Positions 52,245-61,077 of a stretch of DNA of 64,000 nucleotides are shown here, in pieces. The stretch's first letter is position 1, and each line of letters starts with the position of its first letter. The notes under the pieces are model-generated. The model was not told the origin of the DNA and ran no database searches. It worked only from the letters and a program-made list of their open reading frames with translations. A program made the position numbers and the translations under genes. Location of the stretch: contig NZ_BCZK01000005.1 of assembly GCF_001598695.1 (NCBI RefSeq), positions 124,001 through 188,000 on the forward strand. The letters are read 5' to 3'. Source of the DNA: Klebsiella oxytoca NBRC 105695. Its GTDB lineage: Bacteria > Pseudomonadota > Gammaproteobacteria > Enterobacterales > Enterobacteriaceae.

Positions 52245-53267
52245 GTGGGCCCGGTAATGTTGGATGTCGAAGGTTTTGAACTGGATGCGGAAGAGCGTGA
52301 GATTCTGGCGCATCCTTTGGTTGGCGGGCTGATCCTGTTTACCCGCAACTATCACGATCCGGCGCAGCTGCGTGAGCTGGTTCGCCAGATCCGCGAGGCT
52401 TCGCGCAACCATCTGGTGGTGGCGGTCGATCAAGAAGGCGGTCGCGTGCAGCGTTTCCGCGAGGGCTTTACCCGTCTTCCTGCAGCGCAATCCTTCGCCG
52501 CCCTGCTAGGCATGGAAGAGGGCGGCCGGCTGGCCGCAGAAGCCGGTTGGCTGATGGCCAGCGAAATGATCGCTATGGATATTGATATCAGCTTTGCGCC
52601 GGTGCTGGATGTCGGACATATCAGCGCCGCTATTGGCGAGCGCTCTTATCATCAGGACCCCGACAAGGCGCTGGCGATAGCTCGCCATTTCATCGATGGC
52701 ATGCACGGCGCGGGTATGAAAACCACCGGCAAGCACTTCCCGGGGCATGGGGCGGTGACGGCAGACTCTCACAAAGAGACGCCGCGCGATCCGCGTGCGG
52801 AAGCGGAAATTCGCGCGAAAGATATGGCCGTGTTCCGCACGCTGATCGGCGAGCAGCGTCTGGATGCTATTATGCCCGCCCACGTTATTTACAGCGACGT
52901 TGACCCCCGTCCCGCCAGCGGCTCCGCGCACTGGCTGAAAACGGTCCTGCGCGGCGAGCTGGGATTTGACGGCGTAATATTCTCTGACGATCTGTCAATG
53001 GAAGGCGCGGCGATTATGGGCAGCTATGCCGAACGCGGCCAGGCGTCCCTGGATGCGGGTTGCGATATGATCCTTGTCTGCAATAATCGTAAGGGTGCGG
53101 TCAGCGTGCTGGATAACCTGTCGCCGATCAAAGCAGAGCGTGTTACGAAATTGTATCATAAAGGTTCCATTAGCCGTCAGGCGTTAAGGGATTCCGCCCG
53201 CTGGAAGACAATAAGCGCGCAGCTGGAGCAGCTTCACGCGCGCTGGCAAGAGGCGAAGTCCGCGTAA
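52245..53267 (+). CDS. nagZ: NagZ beta-N-acetylglucosaminidase
   Basis: NagZ is the cytoplasmic family 3 glycosidase of peptidoglycan recycling; its product, anhydro-MurNAc peptide, influences AmpC induction where ampR is present. From GTG 52245 the protein has 340 residues (E. coli 341) and begins [10 protein letters not shown]. Catalytic D248 is in [11 protein letters not shown] and H176 in TADSHKE; KHFPGHG is the family signature. AGAGG lies five bases before 52245, which favours it over GTG 52239. Confidence 0.95.
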   Translation: MGPVMLDVEGFELDAEEREILAHPLVGGLILFTRNYHDPAQLRELVRQIREASRNHLVVAVDQEGGRVQRFREGFTRLPAAQSFAALLGMEEGGRLAAEAGWLMASEMIAMDIDISFAPVLDVGHISAAIGERSYHQDPDKALAIARHFIDGMHGAGMKTTGKHFPGHGAVTADSHKETPRDPRAEAEIRAKDMAVFRTLIGEQRLDAIMPAHVIYSDVDPRPASGSAHWLKTVLRGELGFDGVIFSDDLSMEGAAIMGSYAERGQASLDAGCDMILVCNNRKGAVSVLDNLSPIKAERVTKLYHKGSISRQALRDSARWKTISAQLEQLHARWQEAKSA

Positions 53268-53303
53268 TATACCTGAAAGGCGTTGTTGTCTGGTGAGGAT
53301 GCG

Positions 53304-53846
53304 ATGATTATCTATTTACATGGTTTTGACTCAAACAGCCCCGGTAACCATGAGAAGGTGCTACAGCTTCAGTTTATTGACCCCGATGTCCGGTTGATTA
53401 GCTACAGCACGCGGCATCCTAAACATGATATGCAGCATTTGTTAAAAGAAGTCGATAAAATGCTGCAGCTAAGCGCCGACGATCGACCCCTCATTTGCGG
53501 CGTGGGTCTCGGTGGTTTCTGGGCGGAGAGAATTGGCTTTCTTTGCGATATTCGCCAGGCCGTTTTCAACCCCAACCTGTTTCCTGATGAAAACATGGAA
53601 GGCAAGATTGACCGGCCGGAAGAGTATGCTGATATCGCCACCAAGTGCGTGAATAATTTCCGTGAAAAAAACCGCGACCGCTGCCTGGTGGTGCTGTCAC
53701 GACAGGATGAAGCGCTGGATAGCCAGCGTTCTGCGGACCTGCTGCACCACTACTATGAGATCATCTGGGATGAAGAACAGACCCACAAGTTTAAAAATAT
53801 CTCCCCGCATCTCCAGCGAATAAAAGCCTTCAAAACCCTCGGCTGA
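53304..53846 (+). CDS. ycfP: YcfP esterase-like protein (UPF0227)
   Basis: This 180-residue protein matches E. coli YcfP in length and nearly in sequence ([20 protein letters not shown] ... [11 protein letters not shown]). The start [10 protein letters not shown] and GVGLGG resemble alpha/beta hydrolase motifs, but the nucleophile position reads GLG rather than GxSxG, so enzymatic activity is doubtful. The family role is unknown. GAGG precedes ATG 53304. It ends the nagZ operon before a terminator. Confidence 0.92.
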   Translation: MIIYLHGFDSNSPGNHEKVLQLQFIDPDVRLISYSTRHPKHDMQHLLKEVDKMLQLSADDRPLICGVGLGGFWAERIGFLCDIRQAVFNPNLFPDENMEGKIDRPEEYADIATKCVNNFREKNRDRCLVVLSRQDEALDSQRSADLLHHYYEIIWDEEQTHKFKNISPHLQRIKAFKTLG

Positions 53847-53855
53847 TCGCTCCCG

Positions 53856-53888
53856 GCCCGCAATGTGAAAACAATGCGGGCTTTTTTT
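53856..53888 (+). terminator. ycfP terminator
   Basis: GCCCGCA (53856-53862) pairs with TGCGGGC (53875-53881), with further partial pairing inside, followed by seven T. Confidence 0.88.
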
Positions 53889-53931
53889 ATCCATTTCTGC
53901 GATTGCGCGCTCAAAAAATATGCAGTAAAAC

Positions 53932-53945
53932 TTGATGCATATCAA
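53932..53945 (+). promoter_or_regulatory. FNR box of ndh
   Basis: TTGATGCATATCAA is a perfect match to the FNR consensus TTGAT-N4-ATCAA. It lies about 50 bases upstream of a likely start site after TATTCT (53975-53980). In E. coli FNR represses ndh without oxygen from a site at a similar distance. Confidence 0.88.
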
Positions 53946-54014
53946 TTTTGGTATGACCAATGCACCGTTCATGTTATTCTCGATCTCGCTGAATGGTTTC
54001 AATGCCGTAACCTG

Positions 54015-54054
54015 TTGTTAATTAAAGGCTATATCAATAACCTTTAATTAACAA
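54015..54054 (+). promoter_or_regulatory. Perfect 14-bp inverted repeat in the ndh leader
   Basis: TTGTTAATTAAAGG (54015-54028) and CCTTTAATTAACAA (54041-54054) are perfect inverted copies around a 12-base loop. They end 25 bases before the ndh start codon, downstream of the presumed promoter. It could be an mRNA hairpin near the ribosome site or a protein-binding site. Confidence 0.55.
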
Positions 54055-54079
54055 TTGGTTAATAATTTTAGGGGGTCGC

Positions 54080-55384
54080 GTGACTACACCATTGAAAAAA
54101 ATAGTGATTGTGGGTGGTGGTGCCGGTGGGCTGGAGCTGGCTACCCAGCTGGGTAAAAAGCTGGGCCGCAATAAGAAAGCCAAAATTACGCTGGTCGATC
54201 GTAACCACAGCCACCTGTGGAAACCGCTGCTACATGAAGTAGCGACCGGTTCACTTGATGAAGGTGTAGACGCGCTGAGCTACCTGGCCCACGCCCGTAA
54301 CCACGGCTTCCAGTTCCAGCTGGGGTCAGTGGTAGATATTAACCGCGAGACCAAAACGATCGCCCTTGCTGAACTGCGTAACGAAAAGGGTGAGCTGCTG
54401 GTACCTGAACGTAAGCTGCCTTACGACACGCTGGTGATGGCGCTGGGAAGTACCTCTAACGATTTCAATACGCCAGGGGTTAAAGAAAACTGCATTTTCC
54501 TCGACAACCCGCACCAGGCGCGTCGTTTCCATCAGGAAATGCTGGATCTGTTCCTCAAGTACTCGGCGAATCTTGGGGCGGACGGTAAGGTGAATATCGC
54601 CATCGTAGGCGGCGGCGCAACCGGCGTTGAGCTGTCGGCCGAGCTGCATAACGCGGTGAAGCAGCTGCACAGCTACGGCTATAAAGGTCTGACTAACGAA
54701 GCTCTGAACGTGACGCTGGTTGAAGCCGGCGAGCGTATTCTGCCGGCACTGCCGCCACGTATCTCCGGCGCGGCGCACAACGAGCTGACCAAGCTGGGCG
54801 TTCGCGTTTTGACCAAAACCATGGTCACCAGCGCCGATGCTAACGGTCTGCACACCAAAGAAGGCGAATTTATTAACGCGGATCTGATGGTCTGGGCGGC
54901 CGGCATTAAAGCGCCGGACTTCATGAAAGAGATTGGCGGCCTGGAAACCAACCGCATTAACCAGCTGGTGGTTGAGCCGACGCTGCAAACCACTCGCGAC
55001 GAGGATATCTACGCCATCGGCGACTGCGCCTCCTGCGCCCGTCCTGAAGGCGGTTTTGTCCCACCGCGCGCTCAGGCTGCGCACCAGATGGCGACCTGCG
55101 CTCTGCACAACATTCTGGCGCAGATGAAAGGTAAACCCCTTAAAGCCTATACCTATAAGGATCACGGTTCGCTGGTGTCGCTCTCCAACTATTCCACCGT
55201 GGGCAGCCTGATGGGCAACCTGATGCGCGGTTCAATGATGATTGAAGGGCGCATTGCGCGTTTCGTCTATATCTCTCTGTACCGTATGCACCAGATTGCG
55301 CTGCACGGTTACTTCAAAACCGGCCTGATGATGCTGGTAGGGCGTATCAACCGTATTATTCGCCCGCGTCTGAAGCTGCATTAA
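54080..55384 (+). CDS. ndh: Ndh type II NADH dehydrogenase
   Basis: Ndh is the membrane-attached, non-proton-pumping NADH:quinone oxidoreductase. The 434 residues equal E. coli Ndh. FAD binds at [18 protein letters not shown] near the N-terminus, and NADH at [17 protein letters not shown]; the second FAD contact is [11 protein letters not shown]. The C-terminus [15 protein letters not shown] and basic end ([12 protein letters not shown]) is the membrane-binding part. The start is GTG 54080 after GGGGG, as in E. coli. FNR control is supported by the upstream box. Confidence 0.97.
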   Translation: MTTPLKKIVIVGGGAGGLELATQLGKKLGRNKKAKITLVDRNHSHLWKPLLHEVATGSLDEGVDALSYLAHARNHGFQFQLGSVVDINRETKTIALAELRNEKGELLVPERKLPYDTLVMALGSTSNDFNTPGVKENCIFLDNPHQARRFHQEMLDLFLKYSANLGADGKVNIAIVGGGATGVELSAELHNAVKQLHSYGYKGLTNEALNVTLVEAGERILPALPPRISGAAHNELTKLGVRVLTKTMVTSADANGLHTKEGEFINADLMVWAAGIKAPDFMKEIGGLETNRINQLVVEPTLQTTRDEDIYAIGDCASCARPEGGFVPPRAQAAHQMATCALHNILAQMKGKPLKAYTYKDHGSLVSLSNYSTVGSLMGNLMRGSMMIEGRIARFVYISLYRMHQIALHGYFKTGLMMLVGRINRIIRPRLKLH

Positions 55385-55391
55385 TGTTGTT

Positions 55392-55423
55392 CGGGCGGCA
55401 GAGCCAAAAGGTGCTGTCGCCCG
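55392..55423 (+). terminator. Hairpin after ndh
   Basis: CGGGCGGCAG pairs with CTGTCGCCCG (one G-T pair), eight bases after the ndh stop codon. No T run follows, so termination would need help or be partial. Confidence 0.45.
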
Positions 55424-55613
55424 GATCCCTCCGCTAAGCTTTCCCCCGGAAATATCCAGAATATCCTCCTGTCTTTTCCTTAAAACCCCCTCAGATTTCT
55501 CCGAATCACCTTGATTTGCCGTACGTTCACGCACTTTTCATCCGCTTTCTTATTTGCAAGGCTTATGGCTGAGCGGCAAACTTAGCGGTAATAGCAACAA
55601 AGGAGGATGTCCC

Positions 55614-56153
55614 GTGAATAAATCTATGTTGGCGGGTATAGGGATTGGCGTGGCTGCCGCGCTGGGCGTTGCAGCCGTTGCCGGTCTTAACGTGTTAGAT
55701 CGCGGACCGCAGTATGCGCAGGTGGTGTCCAGTACGCCGATAAAAGAGAGCATTAAAACCCCGCGTAAAGAGTGCCGAAACGTCACCGTCACTCATCGTC
55801 GCCCGGTGCAGGATGAAAACCGTATTGCCGGTTCAGTCTTAGGCGCAGTGGCCGGCGGGGTGATTGGTCATCAGTTCGGCGGCGGCCGCGGCCGCGACGT
55901 TGCCACCGTCGTGGGCGCGCTGGGCGGCGGCTATGCTGGTAACCAGATTCAGGGCTCAATGCAGGAAGGGGACACTTACACAACCACGCAGCAGCGCTGT
56001 AAAACGGTGTATGACAAATCGGAAAAAATGCTCGGCTATGACGTCACTTACAAAATCGGCGACCAGCAGGGCAAAATCCGTATGGATCGCGACCCCGGCG
56101 CGCAAATCCCGCTGGACAGCAATGGTCAACTTATTCTGACTAACAAAGCGTAA
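55614..56153 (+). CDS. ycfJ: YcfJ, glycine-zipper outer-membrane protein
   Basis: This 179-residue protein matches E. coli YcfJ. It has an N-terminal hydrophobic anchor (MLAGIGIGVAAALGVAAVAG) and a Gly-zipper (Rick_17kDa-type) region GSVLGAVAGGVIGHQFGGGR and GALGGGYAGNQIQGSMQ, with cysteines in KECRN and QQRCKTV. Function is unknown; biofilm effects are reported in E. coli. The start is GTG 55614 with AAGGAGGA upstream. It is followed by a strong terminator and then convergent iutA. Confidence 0.92.
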   Translation: MNKSMLAGIGIGVAAALGVAAVAGLNVLDRGPQYAQVVSSTPIKESIKTPRKECRNVTVTHRRPVQDENRIAGSVLGAVAGGVIGHQFGGGRGRDVATVVGALGGGYAGNQIQGSMQEGDTYTTTQQRCKTVYDKSEKMLGYDVTYKIGDQQGKIRMDRDPGAQIPLDSNGQLILTNKA

Positions 56154-56173
56154 AAAAGATGTTTATCTCTATT

Positions 56174-56208
56174 AGCCCCTCAGTCGCTCAGGCCGAGGGG
56201 CTTTTTTT
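56174..56208 (+). terminator. ycfJ terminator
   Basis: AGCCCCTC (56174-56181) pairs with GAGGGGCT (56195-56202), followed by a run of seven T that touches the end of the convergent receptor gene. Confidence 0.9.
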
Positions 56209-56209
56209 A

Positions 56210-58387
56210 TCAGAAGCTCAGTGCGTAGTTCAGGCCAAAGGTACGGCCGCGACCTTTATATTCGTACAGAGAGCTGCTGCCGTAGGTTGGGCTGTAGAGC
56301 AGCGGCGCGCGCTGGCCCCAGACGGTGACATAATCTTCATTAAGCAGGTTCTCGATACTGAAGGTCAGTTTGCCAAGAGGTAGCGCGTAGCTGCCGATAA
56401 AGTCCACGGTATTATAACCATCAAGCTTATTGCCGCTGGCATCGCTGAGATCGAATACCTGTTGGCTCTGTACCCGCAGCGACCACGGTTCGGGCGCCCA
56501 GCCAACCCAGGCGGTGGCTTTTGACGGCGAGGCGAGCGTCACGTCCCACTTCTGCCAGCTACCGTCACTCTTCACCTGAGATTTCAGCAGGTTAAAGTTA
56601 GCTCCGGCGCTCCAGTCGCTATTCGGGAAGAAGTAATCTACGGCTCCTTCAAGGCCGTAAATACGGCGTTTATCGGACTGCACGTCGATGGTCATGTCGG
56701 TACGGTTAACGACAATCGTCTTATCGGAGGTCGAATAGTATGCCGCCAGCTGGGTGCGCAGGTTATCACCGGTATAGCGCCAGCCCAGTTCGTAAGAGTT
56801 GACTTTGATCCCCTGCAGCGGCGAGTCGCCGACGTTAACGCTGGAGAGAAGCGGGAGATGGCCGTTGACCGCCGCGCCGTACTTGCCGATGCCGTAGTAT
56901 TTCCCCGGGTCCGGTAGCTCAACGCCCTGAGAGAAGTTAAACCAGGTTTGCTGGCGGTCGGTGAGATGAGCAACGATCCCGGCGTTAAACAGGAAGTTAT
57001 CGTAATCGGTTTTTCCGCCCGGAATGGCATCCGCCGAGCTGACCTTACCGCCGGCGACATCCTGCTGCTGGGCATAGCCAACAAAGTCATCGACCCGGTT
57101 TTCCGTCCACTGGTAACGTACGCCGCCGCTGAGGGTGAAAATATCGTTCAGATCGTAGCTGGACTGCAGGAACGGCGCCAGGTTGGTAATGCTGTAGCCG
57201 GGATAACGGCCAGTGGTATAGATTGCCTGGTTATTCAGGCCCCCGGAAGACATTGATCGATTCAGATCGAAGAACATCTGATTGGCGTTGAACGTTTCGT
57301 GGTCCGCATCCAGCCCCCAGGTCAGGTCCAATCCGTCCAGCGGCTGGCTGTTAAGGGTGACTTTCGCCCCGTATTGATCGGTATCCTGTTTTGAGGATGA
57401 GAAGCTGCTAACCTGGCCTTTGCTCAGCGTAGGGAAGGGATAAAAGGACAAGGATTCATCGCGATAATAAACCTGACTGACGAGGTTCTGGCCAAGGAAA
57501 TCGGCATCGGAATACTGCAGGCTAATGAGGTGACGCTCGGTGCCGGGTACGCGGTCCGAGTTCAGACCATCGGTGGTAAAGGCCTTGCCGTCGCCGGTCA
57601 CCGCCGACATATTTTTCCCCAGGTACAGGCCATAATCGTCGCCCTGGCTTTTATAATACTGCGTAACCAGCTGCAGCTGACGGTTATCGTCAATTTCAAT
57701 GGTTCCCGTCCCCATGACGTCGAGGCGATCGGAATGCTGCAGGCCGGTCTGGGTATTATCCAGGATTAGCGCATCGTGGTTACCGTCATACCAGCCGCCG
57801 AAGCGCTGATAAGCGACCGACAAACGACCGGAAGCGTGGTCGGTACCGCCGCTGACCGCTGCCGCCACGCGTTCATCGCGATCGTTGCTATTAGCAAAGC
57901 CGGATTTGCCTCCCAGTTCCAGATCGACCTGACGCTCTTGTTGTCCCTTTTTGGTGACGATATTGATAAGACCACCGGTACTGCCGCCGCCGTAGAGCGA
58001 GGTGGCGCCGGAGATCACCTCAATGTGTTCAATGTTAAACGGATCGATTGAATCCAGCTGGCGACTGTCGGTACGGGAGGAGTTAAGGCGAACGCCATCG
58101 ATCAGGACGACGATCGCGCGGCCGCGCATGTTCATGCCGTAGTTGGTGCGTCCCTGGCTGCTGACGTCGATGCCAGGGATCAGCTGCGCAAGCACATCTT
58201 TAAATTCTTTACCGCCCTGTACCTGCTGTTCAATCTCCTGGCCTTCAATGACCCAGGTGGTCTGCGCCATTTCAGCGACGGTGCGATGCGTTCGGTTAGC
58301 GCTGACGATCATATTGTCATCAGCGGCCCAGGCGGGCAGGGCGGTTGCCAGCAGCAGTGGGTTGAGTACCCAGAGACGCTTGTTCAT
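56210..58387 (-). CDS. iutA: IutA-like ferric aerobactin TonB-dependent receptor
   Basis: This 725-residue protein is a TonB-dependent siderophore receptor with strong resemblance to IutA, the ferric aerobactin receptor: SANRTHRTVAEMAQTTWVIE, IPGIDVSSQGRTNYGMNMRG, DSRQLDSIDPFNIEHIEV and the barrel end GRGRTFGLNYALSF. The signal peptide ends in LPAWA. ATG 58387 follows AAAAGGA with good spacing; upstream ATGs at 58393 and 58426 are less likely. No iucABCD synthesis genes are in the window. It therefore looks like the chromosomal iutA homologue of Klebsiella, probably for scavenged hydroxamate siderophores. A Fur box lies upstream. Confidence 0.9.
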   Translation of the reverse strand: MNKRLWVLNPLLLATALPAWAADDNMIVSANRTHRTVAEMAQTTWVIEGQEIEQQVQGGKEFKDVLAQLIPGIDVSSQGRTNYGMNMRGRAIVVLIDGVRLNSSRTDSRQLDSIDPFNIEHIEVISGATSLYGGGSTGGLINIVTKKGQQERQVDLELGGKSGFANSNDRDERVAAAVSGGTDHASGRLSVAYQRFGGWYDGNHDALILDNTQTGLQHSDRLDVMGTGTIEIDDNRQLQLVTQYYKSQGDDYGLYLGKNMSAVTGDGKAFTTDGLNSDRVPGTERHLISLQYSDADFLGQNLVSQVYYRDESLSFYPFPTLSKGQVSSFSSSKQDTDQYGAKVTLNSQPLDGLDLTWGLDADHETFNANQMFFDLNRSMSSGGLNNQAIYTTGRYPGYSITNLAPFLQSSYDLNDIFTLSGGVRYQWTENRVDDFVGYAQQQDVAGGKVSSADAIPGGKTDYDNFLFNAGIVAHLTDRQQTWFNFSQGVELPDPGKYYGIGKYGAAVNGHLPLLSSVNVGDSPLQGIKVNSYELGWRYTGDNLRTQLAAYYSTSDKTIVVNRTDMTIDVQSDKRRIYGLEGAVDYFFPNSDWSAGANFNLLKSQVKSDGSWQKWDVTLASPSKATAWVGWAPEPWSLRVQSQQVFDLSDASGNKLDGYNTVDFIGSYALPLGKLTFSIENLLNEDYVTVWGQRAPLLYSPTYGSSSLYEYKGRGRTFGLNYALSF

Positions 58388-58417
58388 GCTCATTCCTTTT
58401 ATGAGTTTATGCCCGTC

Positions 58418-58535
58418 ATTCTTCAAGTCGCAGGTGTTGGCTTTGGATTACTCGGCCCATCCATGGCGCTGGCCCCTACGGGGCCAGCACTAGCGCAGTT
58501 CAAGGCACAAGTACCTTGTCCTGCAACTCGAATTA
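58418..58535. repeat. ERIC-like palindromic element in the iutA leader
   Basis: Ends TTCAAGTCGCAGG (58422-58434) and CCTGCAACTCGAA (58520-58532) are inverted copies with two mismatches and match ERIC-type termini. The middle differs from the usual ERIC core and holds a perfect stem GCTGGCCCC-TAC-GGGGCCAGC (58468-58488). The element lies between the Fur box and the iutA start, so it should be transcribed in the iutA leader. Confidence 0.65.
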
Positions 58536-58638
58536 GTTAGGGCTAACGATATCGTTGTTTTAATTTTCCGGTACGGGTGCACCGGTTGTTACAGGGTGAA
58601 ATAAACAGAAATGTTTAAGGCTGAATTCTGCCCGTATT

Positions 58639-58663
58639 GATTATTGTTATCAATATCATTCTC
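58639..58663 (-). promoter_or_regulatory. Fur box(es) upstream of the iutA homologue
   Basis: On the minus strand GATATTGATAACAATAATC (58657-58639) agrees at 15 of 19 positions with the Fur consensus GATAATGATAATCATTATC by my count. A second overlapping GAGAATGATATTGATAACA agrees at about 13. Overlapping boxes are typical of iron-repressed receptor genes. Confidence 0.82.
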
Positions 58664-58754
58664 GAGAAAAAAACAAATAAACGACTGAAAACATGACGTA
58701 ATGTGTGGGTAAGGCGGGGTGAAACCGGTGGTGCGCCCACCGGTAAAGGAGAAA

Positions 58755-59390
58755 TTAGCGCTGAAGAACCTGGGGCCACAACCGCAGCGTGGTTTCGGCA
58801 ATTTGCATGATTTTAGTGAAATCGGCGCCTTCGCGGGCGCTGATGGACATCCCCTGCAGTATACAGTTAAGGAACTGCGCCAGCTGATGAACATCGCCGT
58901 CTGGCGGCAGTTCGCCGCGCAGCTGCCGCTGCTGGAGAAAATGAGTGAGCGTCTGTTCCTGCATCGCGTGCCGCGACTTCACGGTATTGGCGATATCGGT
59001 TGAGGAGGCCGCCAGCGCCGCAGAGGTATTGATCATAAAACAGCCTGCCGGCGTCTCTTTGCTGGTGAAGCAGGTCGCGACGGCGGTGAAATAATCGCGC
59101 AAGGCCCGATCGACGGTTTTCTCGTCGTCAAACAAAAGCGCCTCATGCCTGGCGGCAAAACGCGAGATGTAGCGATCCAGCACCGCCCGAAACAACCCCT
59201 CTTTATTCACGAATTCGGCATAAAGCGTTGGCGCTTTTGCGCCCGTCGCTTCGACCAGATCGGCGAGAGAGGTGGCTTCATAGCCGTGCTGCCAGAAGAG
59301 TGTCATGGCCTTATCCAGCGCCGCTTCCCTGTCGAACACTTTAGGTCGGCCACGGCTTTTTTTCGTGCAACTTTGAACGTCAGTTGTCAT
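58755..59390 (-). CDS. comR: ComR TetR-family repressor
   Basis: ComR (YcfQ) is a TetR-family repressor of the divergent bhsA (comC) gene and is released by copper in E. coli. The 211-residue protein (E. coli 210) has the N-terminal helix-turn-helix ALDKAMTLFWQHGYEATSLADLVEATG and APTLYAEFVNKEGLFRAVLD, followed by an all-helical effector domain with a cysteine in ATCFTSKETPAGCFMI. It lies between iutA and bhsA. Confidence 0.92.
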   Translation of the reverse strand: MTTDVQSCTKKSRGRPKVFDREAALDKAMTLFWQHGYEATSLADLVEATGAKAPTLYAEFVNKEGLFRAVLDRYISRFAARHEALLFDDEKTVDRALRDYFTAVATCFTSKETPAGCFMINTSAALAASSTDIANTVKSRHAMQEQTLTHFLQQRQLRGELPPDGDVHQLAQFLNCILQGMSISAREGADFTKIMQIAETTLRLWPQVLQR

Positions 59391-59478
59391 GGTGCCGCTG
59401 TACCTGTGTTGGTGTGTTGAAGAAGCATTATAAAAATAAAGCTGATGGGCTGCCAGCGATGCAGGCCTAAAAATAAAT

Positions 59479-59498
59479 AATTCATATATGTATGAATT
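59479..59498. promoter_or_regulatory. Perfect 8-4-8 palindrome between comR and bhsA
   Basis: AATTCATATATGTATGAATT has perfect 8-bp arms. It lies in the comR/bhsA divergent region and is a candidate ComR operator or other dimer site. Confidence 0.45.
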
Positions 59499-59547
59499 TT
59501 AAGCTGTTTGTAAATAGTTAAACGAACGTTATAAAAATAGTTTGACG

Positions 59548-59563
59548 TGTGATGTGGATCACA
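59548..59563 (+). promoter_or_regulatory. CRP site upstream of bhsA
   Basis: TGTGATGTGGATCACA is a perfect match to TGTGA-N6-TCACA, 77-92 bases before the bhsA start codon. Confidence 0.8.
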
Positions 59564-59639
59564 TTATTATTTACCTATCGATCGTTAAGTAAATGCGTTC
59601 GTCCCTACAAAAATATTCATCTGCACAGGTTTAATAATC

Positions 59640-59897
59640 ATGAAAAATGTTAAAACATTAACCATCGCCGCTGTTCTCAGCTCGCTCTCTTTCGCCAGCT
59701 TTGCCGCTGTTGAAGTTCAATCCACTCCGGCGGGCCAGCATAAAATCGGTACCGTTTCCGCCTCTGCTGGCACCAACCTGGGTTCTCTGGAAGATCAGCT
59801 GGCGCAAAAAGCGGAAGAGATGGGTGCAACCTCTTACCGTATCACTTCAGTAACCGGTCCAAATACCCTTCACGGAACCGCGGTTATCTATAAATAA
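59640..59897 (+). CDS. bhsA: BhsA/ComC multiple stress outer-membrane protein
   Basis: BhsA (YcfR, ComC) is a small DUF1471 protein of the outer membrane that lowers copper permeability and responds to stress and biofilm conditions. The 85 residues equal E. coli BhsA. The signal peptide ends in ASFA, followed by AVEVQSTPAGQHKIGTVSAS, LEDQLAQKAEEMGATSYRIT and VTGPNTLHGTAVIYK. ComR repression and CRP activation are suggested by neighbouring gene and site. Confidence 0.95.
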   Translation: MKNVKTLTIAAVLSSLSFASFAAVEVQSTPAGQHKIGTVSASAGTNLGSLEDQLAQKAEEMGATSYRITSVTGPNTLHGTAVIYK

Positions 59898-59929
59898 TTT
59901 AGCACCACCCCTGTTTTGCCACTGACCAC

Positions 59930-60021
59930 GCGCGGTTCTGACCCCCTTCAGTTGACCGCGCGAAGTAAGAAGTAAGTTATTCCCTGCTGAGACGCGGCGC
60001 CCACCCCTTTATGGCGCCGCG
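59930..60021 (+). other. Two strong hairpins in the bhsA 3' region
   Basis: After bhsA come GCGCGGT/ACCGCGC (59930-59961) and CGCGGCGCC/GGCGCCGCG (59993-60021), both perfect stems, then the terminator at 60061. The roughly 200-base structured tail has no coding frame of note. It may be a long 3' untranslated region or a small RNA. Confidence 0.35.
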
Positions 60022-60060
60022 AAACGCAGTAAAGCTGTACTCTGTTTGATTATTGCCATA

Positions 60061-60098
60061 AAAAAACCGCCTCAGTGTGAACTGAAGGCGGTTTTTTT
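60061..60098. terminator. Bidirectional terminator between bhsA and ldtC
   Basis: AAAACCGCCTCAGT pairs with ACTGAAGGCGGTTTT (one bulged base) around GTGA, with T runs on both strands. It serves convergent bhsA and ldtC. Confidence 0.9.
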
Positions 60099-60117
60099 AC
60101 GTCCGTTAGCGGATGAA

Positions 60118-61077
60118 CTATAGCGACTGTTCGCTGGCCCGGGGGTGACGGGTCACATCAACCGGCATACCGGAGCGCAGCATCATTGCACGTTCCATCA
60201 CTTCGGTATCGGTCAACTGCGCCTGTTTGAAAGCCTGCATGCTGTCAGTGAGCGTAATCGGCAGGGTCTGCGGATCGTCGTCAATATGCTTTGACAGCGG
60301 CTGGTGCACTTCTACCAGACGGGTACCGTTCGGCTCAACGGATACCTTAATGGGCGTATTGATTATCGTCACTCGGGTGCCCGGGCTAATTTCATTGTAC
60401 AACGCTTTGATATCATCATCGCGCAGACGAATACAGCCGGAGCTTACGCGCATGCCGATACCGAAATCGGCGTTGGTGCCGTGTAGCAGGTAGACGCCGC
60501 CGTACGCTGCCAGACGAATGGCGTGGTGGCCCATCGGGTTATCCGGCCCGGCGGGCATGACGGCAGGCAGGTCAATGCCCATCGCCTTATAGCGGGCGCG
60601 AATATTGGCCGTAGGCGTCCAGGTTGGGTTGGCGCGTTTGTCGGATACGGTGGTGACCATCGTTGGGGTGATGGTATCACCGCCGAGCTGGCCGATGCCG
60701 ATAGGGTACACGGTCACTTCATTTTTGCCCGGCGGATAGTAATAGAGACGAAGTTCGGCCAGATTCAGGACTAATCCTTCCCGTGTTGCATCGGGCAACA
60801 GCGTTTGCAGCGGGATGGTCAGTACGCTACCGGCTCGCGGAACGTAAGGATCCACGCCGGGGTTCGCCTGAAGCAGGGCCAGAAAACCGACGTTGTACTT
60901 CTTAGCGATCGCTTCCAGCGAGCCGCCGTTATTCTCGACCACGTGGAACTGGTTCTGCCCGACCAGACGGCTGCCCGGAGGCGGCAGGGGCCAGGTATTG
61001 GCGCGAGCGGGCAGCGCCAGCGCGGCGGCGATAGCCATCATCCCCAGCCAGAAAGAAAGTCGCGAAAAGCTCTTCAT
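60118..61077 (-). CDS. ldtC: LdtC L,D-transpeptidase
   Basis: LdtC (YcfS) is a periplasmic YkuD-family enzyme that attaches Braun lipoprotein to peptidoglycan. The 319-residue protein (E. coli 320) has a signal peptide ending PARA, a LysM segment (FHVVENNGGSLEAIAKKYNV) and the catalytic motif LLHGTN ... VSSGCIRLRDDD with His199 and Cys215. The C-terminal extension is typical of the ErfK group. It is convergent with bhsA. Confidence 0.93.
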   Translation of the reverse strand: MKSFSRLSFWLGMMAIAAALALPARANTWPLPPPGSRLVGQNQFHVVENNGGSLEAIAKKYNVGFLALLQANPGVDPYVPRAGSVLTIPLQTLLPDATREGLVLNLAELRLYYYPPGKNEVTVYPIGIGQLGGDTITPTMVTTVSDKRANPTWTPTANIRARYKAMGIDLPAVMPAGPDNPMGHHAIRLAAYGGVYLLHGTNADFGIGMRVSSGCIRLRDDDIKALYNEISPGTRVTIINTPIKVSVEPNGTRLVEVHQPLSKHIDDDPQTLPITLTDSMQAFKQAQLTDTEVMERAMMLRSGMPVDVTRHPRASEQSL

